A DNA stretch of 54,563 bases from CAZMXS01 sp964570325. GTDB lineage: Bacteria > Verrucomicrobiota > Kiritimatiellia > CAIQIC01 > CAZMXS01. Below, one piece after another: positions 27,242 through 35,394 of this stretch. The notes beneath the pieces are model-generated. The model saw nothing but the letters and a program-made list of their open reading frames with translations. It had not been told where the DNA came from and ran no database searches. The translations under genes were made by a program, and so were the position numbers. Location of the stretch: NCBI GenBank assembly GCA_964570325.1, contig CAZMXS010000025.1, positions 1-54,563 on the forward strand. The letters run 5' to 3'. Within the stretch, counting starts at the first letter, position 1. Each line of letters starts with the position of its first letter.

Positions 27242-27847
27242 ATGCATCCATATCGCGCGGGTTTGTTCCTGATTGCATCCTGGTTGGGCGCGGTGGCCCT
27301 GCCGGCGGCGGCAATGGCCGCCAAAGCGGCCGCTGCGGCGCCCAATTTGCTGGCCAATCCCGGCTTTGAAGTGGAGGACAACAACACCGCCGGGGTGCCG
27401 GACGGCTGGATCTATTTCTATTCGCACACCAAAGCCAGCGAGGTGACGCCGGCCGCCGCGAGCACCGGCACCAACGGACTCAAACTGGCGGTTCAACAAG
27501 TGCCCGGCGCCCACCAGGGCGTCGCCCAGAAAGTGCCGGTGACGCCCGGCGCGGTCTGCGTCTTCACCGTCCAAATTCGTAACAACGCGGAAGATCCGTT
27601 GGGTAAATCCACCTACGGCCTGCTGGGAATCGAGTGGCGCGACAAGGACAACCATGAAATCAGCCGCGTGCTCGGCAAGAAATGGGGCAGCACACTTTCG
27701 AAGTCAAAGTGGGAACAGTACGAAGTGTCGGGCAAGGCGCCGCGCGATGCCGCCACCGCCACCGGCGTGATCTATCTTTACGACGGCGAGCGGGGCGCCG
27801 CCGGCTCCTTTTTCGCGGATGACGCGCGATTGGAAATCAAGCCTTAG
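27242..27847 (+). CDS. Secreted protein with CBM4/9-like carbohydrate-binding domain
   Basis: A 201-residue protein beginning at ATG 27242, with CGGAGG eight bases upstream. A signal peptide (about residues 1-27) is followed by one galactose-binding-like beta-sandwich. It opens with NLLANPGFEVEDNN and GVPDGWIYF, the usual start of CBM4/9-type domains, and ends with SFFADDARLEI, also typical. It has no catalytic domain, so it is probably a stand-alone binding protein in the periplasm or outside. It lies 13 bases after tRNA-Lys and has no visible promoter of its own, so it may be cotranscribed with the tRNA. Confidence 0.8.
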   Translation: MHPYRAGLFLIASWLGAVALPAAAMAAKAAAAAPNLLANPGFEVEDNNTAGVPDGWIYFYSHTKASEVTPAAASTGTNGLKLAVQQVPGAHQGVAQKVPVTPGAVCVFTVQIRNNAEDPLGKSTYGLLGIEWRDKDNHEISRVLGKKWGSTLSKSKWEQYEVSGKAPRDAATATGVIYLYDGERGAAGSFFADDARLEIKP

Positions 27848-28070
27848 CGGCGAAATTATCCAGCAGGCCCGGGCGCCCCATGCGACTGGTCCAGCAGGCG
27901 CATTTCTCCCAGAGATATTTCTTCGGATACGGATAGCGGCGGCAGGCGCCGATGACCACGTAGCGCGACCTTTCCCAGAGCACGCAATACTCGCAACGGG
28001 AGAGATGGATAATCTGATACCGCCGCGGGATCGGCCCGCGGCGATGGATCCGTTTGAACCTCAGGGGCAT
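27837..28070 (-). CDS. Possible small Cys-rich basic protein
   Basis: A 77-residue frame from ATG 28070, which has GGGAG eight bases upstream (28091 is an alternative start). It carries CEYC, a single C about 18 residues later, and CAC, together with many Arg and aromatic residues (RRYPYPKKYLWEKCACW). The Cys spacing could bind a metal. Its 3' end overlaps the convergent secreted-protein gene by 11 bases. Other frames here are low-complexity, so this is the best candidate in the gap, but I do not recognise it. Confidence 0.4.
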   Translation of the reverse strand: MPLRFKRIHRRGPIPRRYQIIHLSRCEYCVLWERSRYVVIGACRRYPYPKKYLWEKCACWTSRMGRPGLLDNFAAKA

Positions 28071-28230
28071 GCGGCCGTCTCCCGCCGACATTGGAGCGCG
28101 CGCGGCCCATGTTGGGACAAACAGCCGCTTGCGCCGTTTTCATTGCGCCACGTTTTCATCGCCATTTAAGATACGCCATAATGCGCCCAAGGTGAACGAG
28201 GCTAACAAACAACCCGCCACTGGAAAAAGC

Positions 28231-28274
28231 ACAGCCGCCCCAGCCCGCGCGCGGCCGGGGACGGCTGTTTTTTT
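28231..28274 (+). terminator. Strong bidirectional-type terminator upstream of the MCE operon
   Basis: The stem ACAGCCG-CCCC (28231-28241) pairs with GGGG-CGGCTGT (28257-28268, one bulged A) and is followed by seven T residues on the plus strand. The minus strand also has a T run (GCTTTTTCC). It separates the tRNA / binding-protein unit from the MCE operon. Confidence 0.75.
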
Positions 28275-28328
28275 CGCATATACGCGCCGGACGAGTTCAG
28301 GTAGATTGTCGCCGTTTGCGCAATAATC

Positions 28329-29798
28329 ATGACATTCTCCATGCTCCAGATACTTCTGCGGCCCGGCGCGGCTCTCCTGCGCGCCGGCTGGCTGATCATT
28401 ATATACGCCTTTTGCCGCGCCGCTCAACCGGCCTTTGCGGCCGACGAGTTCGACTGGGGGTTCCTCGCCAGCCGCCAGACCGACGCTTTTGGATGCACGC
28501 GCCTGCGGATCATGGGGCCGTTTTTTGAATCCGCCGCCAGCCGCGAGAGCAACACCCTCTGGGGTCTCCGCCCGTTTTATGTGGGCACCCATAACCGCGT
28601 GACCGACTGGCGAACCGGCGATTCGCTCTGGCCGGTGTACTCCTCGCGCCGGTTGCATAACAAGTTCGAGGCGCGCCTCCTGCTGACCTACTACGAGGAC
28701 TACGACACAACGGATCCGAACTCGAAATACCATCTCTGGGTACTCCCCTTTTACTTTCAGGGCCGGTCGGATCGGACCAACCGCTACCTGGCGCTGTTCC
28801 CGCTGGGCGGCCGGATTTACGATTTCCTCGGCCGCGACAAGATCGAGTTCGCGCTGTTTCCCCTGCTGATGCGCTCCGAGCTGAAGAGCATCAAGACCCG
28901 CAATTTCCTCTGGCCGGTTTTTTCCCGCACGGAGGGCGACGACATCCGTCGGGCGCGGGTTTTCCCCATCATCGGCCACAACCACCAGCGCGATTATTTT
29001 GACAAGGACTTCCTTCTGTGGCCGATCTGGAACCACGGGATCTACCGGCGGCCGGGCTACGCCGGCGAGGCATACATCCTGTGGCCGTTCTATGGTCGTT
29101 ACGACATGGAGAACCAGCAGACCTGGTACGTCGTGCCGCCGTTATTCCGCTACACGCGCGCGCAGCGGCTGAACGTGTTCAATTGCCCCTACCCCTTCAT
29201 CCAGACCAGCTCCGGGGAAATCAACAAGTTTTACGTCTGGCCGCTCTGGGGCTCCAAGCTGCTGCCCGGCGAACAATACACTTTCTTCCTCTGGCCGTTC
29301 GGCGCCCGCCAGATCAAGGCCCGCCCGGAAGGCACGCGGCGCGTGTTCCGATTAAGCCCGTTTGTGTACACCGAGTGGCTCCGGCCCGACGACCTGGGCC
29401 GGACCAACCGCGCCGGTGCGAACGCGCGCTTCGTCAAGGTCTGGCCGTTGCTGCGTTACGAGCGCCAGGGGGGCAGCAAACGCCTGCAAATACTGGATCT
29501 GTGGCCGCTAAAAAACTCGCGCGGAGTGGACCGCTGCTGGTCCCCCTTTTGGTCTTTCTATACCCGCACCTATACGACCAACGCCTGCGACGACGAGTTC
29601 CTGTGGGGGCTGTACCGTCACCGGCGGCGCGGGGCGGATGTCTGCTACGCCTCCCTCTTTCCGGTCTTTACATGGAGCCGCGATGACCGGAAGATACAGA
29701 CTCGCGAATGGTCGCTCCTGCGCGGGCTCGTCGGTTATCGGCGCGAAGACGAGCAACGGACATTGCGGCTGTTGTGGTTCATAAAAATTGGGATATAG
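28329..29798 (+). CDS. Secreted LWP-repeat protein at the head of the MCE operon
   Basis: A 489-residue protein with a signal peptide (hydrophobic core WLIIIYAFCRAA, cleavage near AFA-AD). The mature part repeats a short motif of the form [FLIVY]-[LV]-W-P-[FLIV]-[FWYG] about ten to twelve times. Examples are DSLWPVY, NFLWPVF, FLLWPIW, YILWPFY, FYVWPLW, FFLWPFG, VKVWPLL and LDLWPLK, each in an aromatic, alternating stretch of about 25-45 residues. This looks like a series of amphipathic beta-hairpins, i.e. an outer-membrane barrel or beta-solenoid. No family name comes to mind. It lies about 70 bases before mlaE, on the same strand, so a role as outer-membrane partner of the lipid transporter is plausible but inferred. 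Confidence 0.7.
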   Translation: MTFSMLQILLRPGAALLRAGWLIIIYAFCRAAQPAFAADEFDWGFLASRQTDAFGCTRLRIMGPFFESAASRESNTLWGLRPFYVGTHNRVTDWRTGDSLWPVYSSRRLHNKFEARLLLTYYEDYDTTDPNSKYHLWVLPFYFQGRSDRTNRYLALFPLGGRIYDFLGRDKIEFALFPLLMRSELKSIKTRNFLWPVFSRTEGDDIRRARVFPIIGHNHQRDYFDKDFLLWPIWNHGIYRRPGYAGEAYILWPFYGRYDMENQQTWYVVPPLFRYTRAQRLNVFNCPYPFIQTSSGEINKFYVWPLWGSKLLPGEQYTFFLWPFGARQIKARPEGTRRVFRLSPFVYTEWLRPDDLGRTNRAGANARFVKVWPLLRYERQGGSKRLQILDLWPLKNSRGVDRCWSPFWSFYTRTYTTNACDDEFLWGLYRHRRRGADVCYASLFPVFTWSRDDRKIQTREWSLLRGLVGYRREDEQRTLRLLWFIKIGI

Positions 29799-29867
29799 CA
29801 ACCGATGAAAGCAGACAACCGAAATAGCGGATGGGCGCCGGCTCATCTTTGATCCGGAGACTGATCC

Positions 29868-30680
29868 ATTATCACGCGCGAACCAGAGTTCTTCGAGCCG
29901 CCGGCCAACTTCTTCGCCGACGTGGGCCGGCGCATGCTGCTTTCGTGCCGCAACGCCGGCCGCGGATTGATCATGCTTGGCGGCGCGATCCTGCAGGTGC
30001 GGTATGCCGCCTCCAAACGCTGCCGGCATGAAGTGATGAACCAGTTGTTCGTCACCGGCATCAAGAGCCTGGGGGTCATCACCGTGGTCGCCATGTTCAC
30101 CGGCATGATCCTCGCGCTGCAAACCGGCCTGGAACTGCGCCGGTTCGGCCAGGAGGTCAACATCGGAACCGCCGTGGCGGTGGTGATGATGCGCGAGATG
30201 GGGCCGTTTATGACCGCGCTGATCATCGCGGCAAGCGTGGGCTCGGCCATTGCCGCGCAGATGGGCACGATGGTGGTCTCCGAGGAAATCGCCGCGCTCG
30301 AGGTGATGTCCATCAATCCGCTGCGATTTCTGATGATGCCGCGGCTGGTCGCGCTGGCCGTGATGATGCCGATCCTGACGATCTACACGAACCTGATCGG
30401 CATCGTGGGCGGCGCGATCGTCGGGTTCACCCAGCTTGGGGTCTCGTTCACGGCCTACTTCGACAACGCAACGCGTTACGCCGAAAACAAGGATCTGTAT
30501 GTGGGATTGTTCAAGGCGTTTCTTTTCGGCCTGATCATCGTCACCGTCGCCTGCTATCAGGGCTTCGCGACCGATGAGGGCGCGGTCGGCGTCGGCCGCG
30601 CCACACGCAAGACGGTGATCATCTCCTTTCTGACCATTCTCGTGGTGGGCTACATGGTAACCCGGTTGTTTTACGAATGA
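29868..30680 (+). CDS. mlaE: MlaE-type ABC permease of an MCE lipid transport system
   Basis: A 270-residue inner-membrane permease of the MlaE (DUF140) family with five to six membrane segments and the family signature MMREMGPFMTALIIAASVGSAIAAQMG. Together with MlaF and MlaD it moves phospholipids between inner and outer membranes. The only ordinary start is GTG 29922, but conserved-looking residues (ITREPEFFEPPANFFADVGRR) precede it in frame. The ATT at 29868 has GGAG (29856-29859) eight bases upstream, and an in-frame TGA lies just before it. I therefore propose an ATT start. The 3' end overlaps the mlaF start (ATGA). Confidence 0.88.
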   Translation: MITREPEFFEPPANFFADVGRRMLLSCRNAGRGLIMLGGAILQVRYAASKRCRHEVMNQLFVTGIKSLGVITVVAMFTGMILALQTGLELRRFGQEVNIGTAVAVVMMREMGPFMTALIIAASVGSAIAAQMGTMVVSEEIAALEVMSINPLRFLMMPRLVALAVMMPILTIYTNLIGIVGGAIVGFTQLGVSFTAYFDNATRYAENKDLYVGLFKAFLFGLIIVTVACYQGFATDEGAVGVGRATRKTVIISFLTILVVGYMVTRLFYE

Positions 30681-31441
30681 TCCGCTTTGAAAAAGTCTCC
30701 CGGCGGCTCGGCGGCCGGGTCGTGCTCGACCGCGTTGACTTCGAGATCAACCGCGGCGAGACCTTCGTCATCGTCGGCTCCTCCGGCGCCGGCAAGAGCG
30801 TCACGCTCAAGCACATGATTCGACTGCTGACGCCGGACAGCGGCCGGGTCTGGGTCGGCGACGACGTCGTCAGCGAGGCCACGGGCGCGGCCCTCGAGCG
30901 CATCCGCGGGCGCTTTGGGGTGTTGTTTCAAAGCGCCGCCCTGCTCCAATGGTTGAACGTTGGCGATAATGTCGCCCTCCCGCTGCGAGAGCATACAACC
31001 ATGGCCGAACCGGATATCCAGCGCTTGGTGGACGAGAAGCTGCGGCTGGTCAACCTGGAGGGCATCAATGAGAAAAACCCCGCTGACCTTTCCGGCGGCA
31101 TGCGCAAGCGCGTCGGGCTGGCCCGCGCGATCGTCACCAATCCCGAGATCATCTTGTATGACGAGCCGACCTCCGGGCTCGACCCGGTCACCTCGCGAAC
31201 AATTGACAAATTGATTGACAACCTCCGGCGGGAACTGGGCGTGACCAGCGTGGTGGTGACGCACGACCTGCACAGCGCGCTGGCGATCGGCAGTCGGATC
31301 GCGATGCTGCACAACGGGCGGATCGCGGAAATCGCGGCGCCGGCGGAGTTTATCCAGTCAAAAAATGAAGTGGTGCGCAGTTTCCTGGAGGCGCAATATA
31401 TCACCACGGAAGGCAGTTGGGAGAAAGCAGCACGCCAATGA
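30677..31441 (+). CDS. mlaF: MlaF-type ATPase of the MCE lipid transport system
   Basis: A 254-residue ABC ATPase. Walker A GSSGAGKS is at residues 34-41, the signature LSGGMRKRVGLARA near 138, Walker B IILYDEPTSGLDP near 160 and the H-loop VVTHD near 195. The Gly-Met-Arg-Lys form of the signature is typical of the MlaF/Mkl branch. It powers lipid movement by the MlaE permease. It overlaps mlaE by four bases and the MCE gene by four bases (ATGA at both ends), a tightly coupled operon. Confidence 0.93.
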   Translation: MIRFEKVSRRLGGRVVLDRVDFEINRGETFVIVGSSGAGKSVTLKHMIRLLTPDSGRVWVGDDVVSEATGAALERIRGRFGVLFQSAALLQWLNVGDNVALPLREHTTMAEPDIQRLVDEKLRLVNLEGINEKNPADLSGGMRKRVGLARAIVTNPEIILYDEPTSGLDPVTSRTIDKLIDNLRRELGVTSVVVTHDLHSALAIGSRIAMLHNGRIAEIAAPAEFIQSKNEVVRSFLEAQYITTEGSWEKAARQ

Positions 31442-32433
31442 AAAAAAGCCGGTTGCAGGAAGTTTCGATGGAAGTCACGGTCGGCGTGTTCATGTTCATG
31501 GTCCTGCTGGCCCTGGGCATGTTCACCATCGTGCTCAGCCGCGACAGTTTTTTTGTGAAGCGCTACACGGTGGAGATTGTCTTCGACAGCATCATGGGCC
31601 TGCGCGAGGGCGATAACATCTCCGTCCGCGGCGTGGATATCGGCAAGATTCGCGCCCTGCGGGTCGAAAAAAACAGTGTGCGCGTCATCGCCTCCATGAT
31701 CCAGCCTCTCGAGTTCCATGAGGATTACAAGGTGGAAATCCTGCCCTCCTCCGTGCTGGGCGGTCGTTATCTCAGCATCTACGAGGGCACGCCGGCCAAG
31801 CCGTTGCTGCCGCCCGGCACAGTCTTGCGCGGGGAAACTCCGGTGGATTTGATTGACGAGGCCACGCGCACAGTCAAATCCTTGCGCAATGCCCTCGAGG
31901 ACGGCGGCATCCTTGACAACCTGAAACTCGTGATGAAGCAGATCGAAACGGTCACGGCCAAAATGAGCAAGGGTGAAGGCACGATCGGCAAACTGCTGAT
32001 GGATGAAACGGTCTATAACGACGTGCAAAAAATCGCCGCCAATCTTAAAGAAGTCAGCCAGAACCTCGCCGACGGCCAGGGCACCCTCGGCAAGCTGATG
32101 TCCAAGGACGAAAAACTCTACCAGGACATCGAGAAAATTGCCGCCAATCTCAAGGAAGTCAGCCAGAACCTCGCCGACGGCCAGGGCACCCTCGGCAAGC
32201 TGATGTCCAAGGACGACAAATTGTATGAGGATCTTTCGGCGGCAGCGGCCTCGATCCGCAAGATCACCGACAAAATCGAAAAGGGTGAGGGCACGCTTGG
32301 CAAGCTGATCAACGACGATTCGCTTTATGTTGAGGCCAAGCTGACTCTGCAGGAAATCCGGGCCGGCATTGACGACCTGCGCGAAACCACACCGATTACC
32401 ACGTTCACCAGCATTTTCCTGGGGACCTTCTGA
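31438..32433 (+). CDS. mlaD: MlaD-type MCE domain protein with duplicated helical repeats
   Basis: A 331-residue membrane-anchored periplasmic protein. One transmembrane segment (residues about 13-34) precedes an MCE domain (about 41-120, with GLREGDNISVRGVDIGKI and VEILPSSVLGGRYLSI). A long helical tail from about 150 contains GEGTxGKL motifs at four places, two of them in a nearly perfect tandem of 35 residues. MCE proteins form hexameric rings that guide lipids across the periplasm, and the tail could lengthen that channel. The start ATG 31438 overlaps the mlaF stop. Most MlaD proteins are shorter (about 180 residues), so the tail is the notable part. Confidence 0.9.
   Translation: MKKSRLQEVSMEVTVGVFMFMVLLALGMFTIVLSRDSFFVKRYTVEIVFDSIMGLREGDNISVRGVDIGKIRALRVEKNSVRVIASMIQPLEFHEDYKVEILPSSVLGGRYLSIYEGTPAKPLLPPGTVLRGETPVDLIDEATRTVKSLRNALEDGGILDNLKLVMKQIETVTAKMSKGEGTIGKLLMDETVYNDVQKIAANLKEVSQNLADGQGTLGKLMSKDEKLYQDIEKIAANLKEVSQNLADGQGTLGKLMSKDDKLYEDLSAAAASIRKITDKIEKGEGTLGKLINDDSLYVEAKLTLQEIRAGIDDLRETTPITTFTSIFLGTF
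32029..32238 (+). repeat. Tandem duplication of 105 bp inside the MCE gene
   Basis: Units 32029-32133 and 32134-32238 are nearly identical at DNA level through the middle 80 bases, in frame, and encode a 35-residue helical unit beginning KIAANLKEVSQNLADGQGTL. The high identity indicates a recent duplication or gene conversion. Confidence 0.85.
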
Positions 32434-32493
32434 GCAAAATGGACGCCACGGCAGTCCAAGAACCGATGCATATTCCGATGGAGGTTGAATAAC

Positions 32494-32847
32494 ATGAGTC
32501 GTTGGTTGAAGAAAACGATCGCGCTATGCCTGATCCCGATGCTGATGCTCTTGTGCCTGCCCAATACCAGCCATGCCGATGCGTCGTCGGACGCGGCGGC
32601 CTATTCGCTTGGGCTGGCGGCTGTACTGCTGGGCGTGCTGGTAATCATTGGCTTGTCATCGGACATTGATCATTGGCGCTCCGGCACCCATGTGGAGGCC
32701 GACGGCAAGACGCGCGTCGCCAAGCTGACGCCGGTGGATATACCGATCGAACTGCAAACCCTGCCCCAGAATCAACACACACTGGGGTCCGGCCAGGAAA
32801 TGCAACTGGCCGAAAACATTTGCGTCGGCTGGAAAATGAAGTTTTAG
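32494..32847 (+). CDS. Small signal-peptide protein at the end of the MCE operon
   Basis: A 117-residue protein starting at ATG 32494 with GGAGG 12 bases upstream. The N-terminus is a signal peptide or first membrane segment (IALCLIPMLMLLCLPNTSHADA). A second hydrophobic stretch (YSLGLAAVLLGVLVIIGLS) follows, then a polar tail of about 55 residues. No family recognised. It lies 60 bases after the MCE gene on the same strand, so it may be an accessory membrane component of the lipid transporter, but this is only positional. Confidence 0.65.
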   Translation: MSRWLKKTIALCLIPMLMLLCLPNTSHADASSDAAAYSLGLAAVLLGVLVIIGLSSDIDHWRSGTHVEADGKTRVAKLTPVDIPIELQTLPQNQHTLGSGQEMQLAENICVGWKMKF

Positions 32848-32934
32848 GGAAATGGCGAAGGCGGAACGGGAAGAGTAAAAAAACAGCCAGCCGCCTTCAC
32901 CCTGCTGCCTTTCTTATTCCGCCTTCACCCTTCG
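32848..32934. other. Convergent spacer with inverted and direct repeats
   Basis: GAAGGCGGAA (32857-32866) pairs with TTCCGCCTTC (32917-32926), and the 12-mer CCGCCTTCACCC occurs twice (32891-32902, 32919-32930). The long arm spacing and position between two stop codons fit a shared transcription end. Confidence 0.35.
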
Positions 32935-34425
32935 CTACTGCCGGTAATTTGGCGCTTCCTTGGTGATCTTGATATCGTGCGGATGCGCTTCCGTCACGCC
33001 CGCGCCGGTGACGCGCACAAATTGAGCCCGGGCGCGCAGTTCCTCCAGGGTCCGGCAGCCGGAGTACCCGAGCGCCGCGCGCAGTCCGCCGCAGAACTGG
33101 GTCAGCACCTGTTTGACCGTCCCGGCATAAGGCACCAACCCCTCAATTCCCTGCGGAACCAGTTCCTCCGTGGGGATTGAATCCTGCCCGTATCGTTCGC
33201 GGCTGCCGGCGGCGCTCTGCATCGCGCCCAGACTGCCCATGCCACGATAGGTCACGTACTGGCGGCCCTGGTAGATGATCTTCTCACCCGGGCTGTTGTC
33301 GGTGCCGGCCAGCACCCCGCCCATCATCACGGTCTGGCAGCCGGCGGCCAGCGCCTTGGCCACGTCGCCCGAATACCGGATGCCGCCGTCCGCCACCACG
33401 GGGATGCTGCCCTGCAAGGCCTTGGCGCAATTGTAGATGGCCGTGATCTGCGGCACCCCCACCCCGGCAACGACCCGCGTGGTGCAGATCGAGCCCGGGC
33501 CAATCCCGACTTTAACCGCGTCCGCGCCGGCATCGCGCAAAGCCAGGGCGGCTTCAGCGGTCGCAATGTTGCCGGCGATGACATCCACCTTGGCGAGGTT
33601 TTTCTTGATCCAGCGGGTCATATCCATGACCCCCTTGGTGTGCCCGTGCGCGGTGTCCACCACCAGCACGTCCACATCGTTTTCCGCCAGGATCTGCGCG
33701 CGTTCCTGATCGTTCGGCCCGACCGCCGCGCCGACCCGCAAGCGGTACTGCGCATCGCGATTGTAGAGCGGCTCCACATTCTGGATCAGGGTCTGCACGT
33801 CGGTAAAGCTGTACAGGCCGACCAGTTTACCGCCCTCCACCAGAGGCAACTTGCCGATACGGTTCTTCATCATAATGTCATAGGCCTGCTTGAGCGACGT
33901 GTCCGCTGGCGCCGTAATGACTTTATCCGTCATGACGTCCGCGATTTTCGCCTTGCGATTGCGGCAGTACTTGATGTCGCGCGAAGTCAGGATTCCGACC
34001 AGGCGATCCTGGTCGTCGAGAATGGGAAAACCGCTGAAGCTATAGCCCTTCGCCCGGCGCGTCTCCTCCACTTTCGCGAGGTTTTCCGTGACGCGGAACG
34101 TCACCGGACGAGCAATCAGGCCGTTGAGGTGATGCTTCACGGTGCGCACCATGTCGGCCTGCTGCTGGGGCGTCAGGTTCTTGTGAATAATCCCGATCCC
34201 GCCCAGCATCGCCATGTCAATGGCCATCCGGGATTCGGTCACGGTATCCATCGCCGCGCTGACGAACGGCATGTTCATCGTGATCCGGTTGGTCCGCTTG
34301 GTGGAAATATCGGCATCCGGCGGCAGGAAATCGGCGTACTGGGTCACCAGGGAGACATCGTCGAAGGTCAGGCCCTCATGCGGGAAAGTGGCCATGAATG
34401 AATCAAGTTGTTTGTTGGAGTTCAT
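32935..34425 (-). CDS. guaB: IMP dehydrogenase
   Basis: A 496-residue cytoplasmic enzyme that oxidises IMP to XMP with NAD, the committed step of GMP synthesis. The TIM barrel is interrupted by two CBS domains (about 100-215). The catalytic loop GPGSICTTRVVAGVG puts the active Cys near residue 314. The flap and product-site motifs GMGSLGAM and DGGIRYSGD are present. Length and order match the family. The start is ATG 34425 with AGGAC eight bases upstream; the frame runs 17 codons further up without support. Apparently monocistronic. Confidence 0.97.
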   Translation of the reverse strand: MNSNKQLDSFMATFPHEGLTFDDVSLVTQYADFLPPDADISTKRTNRITMNMPFVSAAMDTVTESRMAIDMAMLGGIGIIHKNLTPQQQADMVRTVKHHLNGLIARPVTFRVTENLAKVEETRRAKGYSFSGFPILDDQDRLVGILTSRDIKYCRNRKAKIADVMTDKVITAPADTSLKQAYDIMMKNRIGKLPLVEGGKLVGLYSFTDVQTLIQNVEPLYNRDAQYRLRVGAAVGPNDQERAQILAENDVDVLVVDTAHGHTKGVMDMTRWIKKNLAKVDVIAGNIATAEAALALRDAGADAVKVGIGPGSICTTRVVAGVGVPQITAIYNCAKALQGSIPVVADGGIRYSGDVAKALAAGCQTVMMGGVLAGTDNSPGEKIIYQGRQYVTYRGMGSLGAMQSAAGSRERYGQDSIPTEELVPQGIEGLVPYAGTVKQVLTQFCGGLRAALGYSGCRTLEELRARAQFVRVTGAGVTEAHPHDIKITKEAPNYRQ

Positions 34426-34519
34426 GGGGTGTCCTTTTGGCCCCGATAAAATGTCTGGAACCGGACGGCGAGTCAATAGGATATTCCGCCGCGCGAATTG
34501 GCGGCGCCGCGCCGCGCGC

Positions 34520-35383
34520 TCACGACTTCATCAACAGCAAGCTCAACGCCATGATCAACATGCCCCCCACGAGCCCGAGCAGACTGTCATGCCCCTTCCC
34601 GTAAGCGCGGCTGGTCGGCAATAATTCATCCAGACTGATATAGACCATAATGCCGGCCACGCCCCCGAAGAGGATACCCATGATCTGGGGCGGGATTCCC
34701 CCGGTGGCGCGCCCCAGCAGCAATCGAATAGCCAGATAGCCGATGACCGCGCCGGCCGGTTCGGCCAGCCCGCTGATCACGGAATAAACGAACGCCTTGC
34801 GACGGTTGCCCGTGGCGTAATAGATCGGGACCGAGACACTGATGCCTTCCGGGATGTTATGCAGCGCGATGGCGAGCGCAATGGCGGCGCCCAAGCCCGG
34901 ATCCTGCAAGGCGGCCAAAAAAGTGGCCAACCCTTCCGGGAAATTGTGGATGCCGATGGCCAGGGCAGTCAACAGACCCATCCGCATCAATTTATGATGG
35001 TGGACGCCGTGTTCGGTCGCGCCCGGCGTGACGGCGCCGGGATCATGCAACGGCCGGGTTTCCGCTTCCGAATGGGTTTCATGCGGGTTCTCGGCCGAGG
35101 GCACCAGGTTGTCAATCAACCCGATCAGCAGCATCCCGCCAAAGAAAGAAGCGACATTGACCCAATGCCCCCCCCGCCCCCCGTAGGCGGCCGCCAACGC
35201 CGCATCACCCTTGAAGAATATCTCCACGAAGGAGACATAAAGCATCACGCCCGCCGAGAAACCCGTTGCCACCGAGAGGCTGCGATAGTTGGTCCGCCGG
35301 GCCGTGAAGGCGATGACGCTGCCGATCGCTGTTGCCATTCCGGCTAACAGGGTTAATCCCAATGCAATCCAGATATCCTTCAT
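34520..35383 (-). CDS. zupT: ZIP-family divalent metal transporter (ZupT-like)
   Basis: A 287-residue inner-membrane protein with eight hydrophobic segments. The metal-binding motifs HNFPEG and HNIPEG lie in successive helices, as in ZupT, which takes up zinc and other divalent cations. A His/Glu-rich cytoplasmic loop (HETHSEAETR to HGVHHHK) separates the third and fourth segments, where ZIP proteins usually carry a metal-sensing loop. Start at ATG 35383; the frame upstream belongs to the preceding gene region. It lies 11 bases after the HEAT-repeat gene and is probably cotranscribed with it. Confidence 0.9.
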   Translation of the reverse strand: MKDIWIALGLTLLAGMATAIGSVIAFTARRTNYRSLSVATGFSAGVMLYVSFVEIFFKGDAALAAAYGGRGGHWVNVASFFGGMLLIGLIDNLVPSAENPHETHSEAETRPLHDPGAVTPGATEHGVHHHKLMRMGLLTALAIGIHNFPEGLATFLAALQDPGLGAAIALAIALHNIPEGISVSVPIYYATGNRRKAFVYSVISGLAEPAGAVIGYLAIRLLLGRATGGIPPQIMGILFGGVAGIMVYISLDELLPTSRAYGKGHDSLLGLVGGMLIMALSLLLMKS

Positions 35384-35394
35384 ACTTGTTCGCC

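Noticed and set aside
27819..28169. Plus-strand frame running out of the binding-protein gene
   Set aside because: It overlaps the real 3' end in another frame, has no start signal and low-complexity composition.
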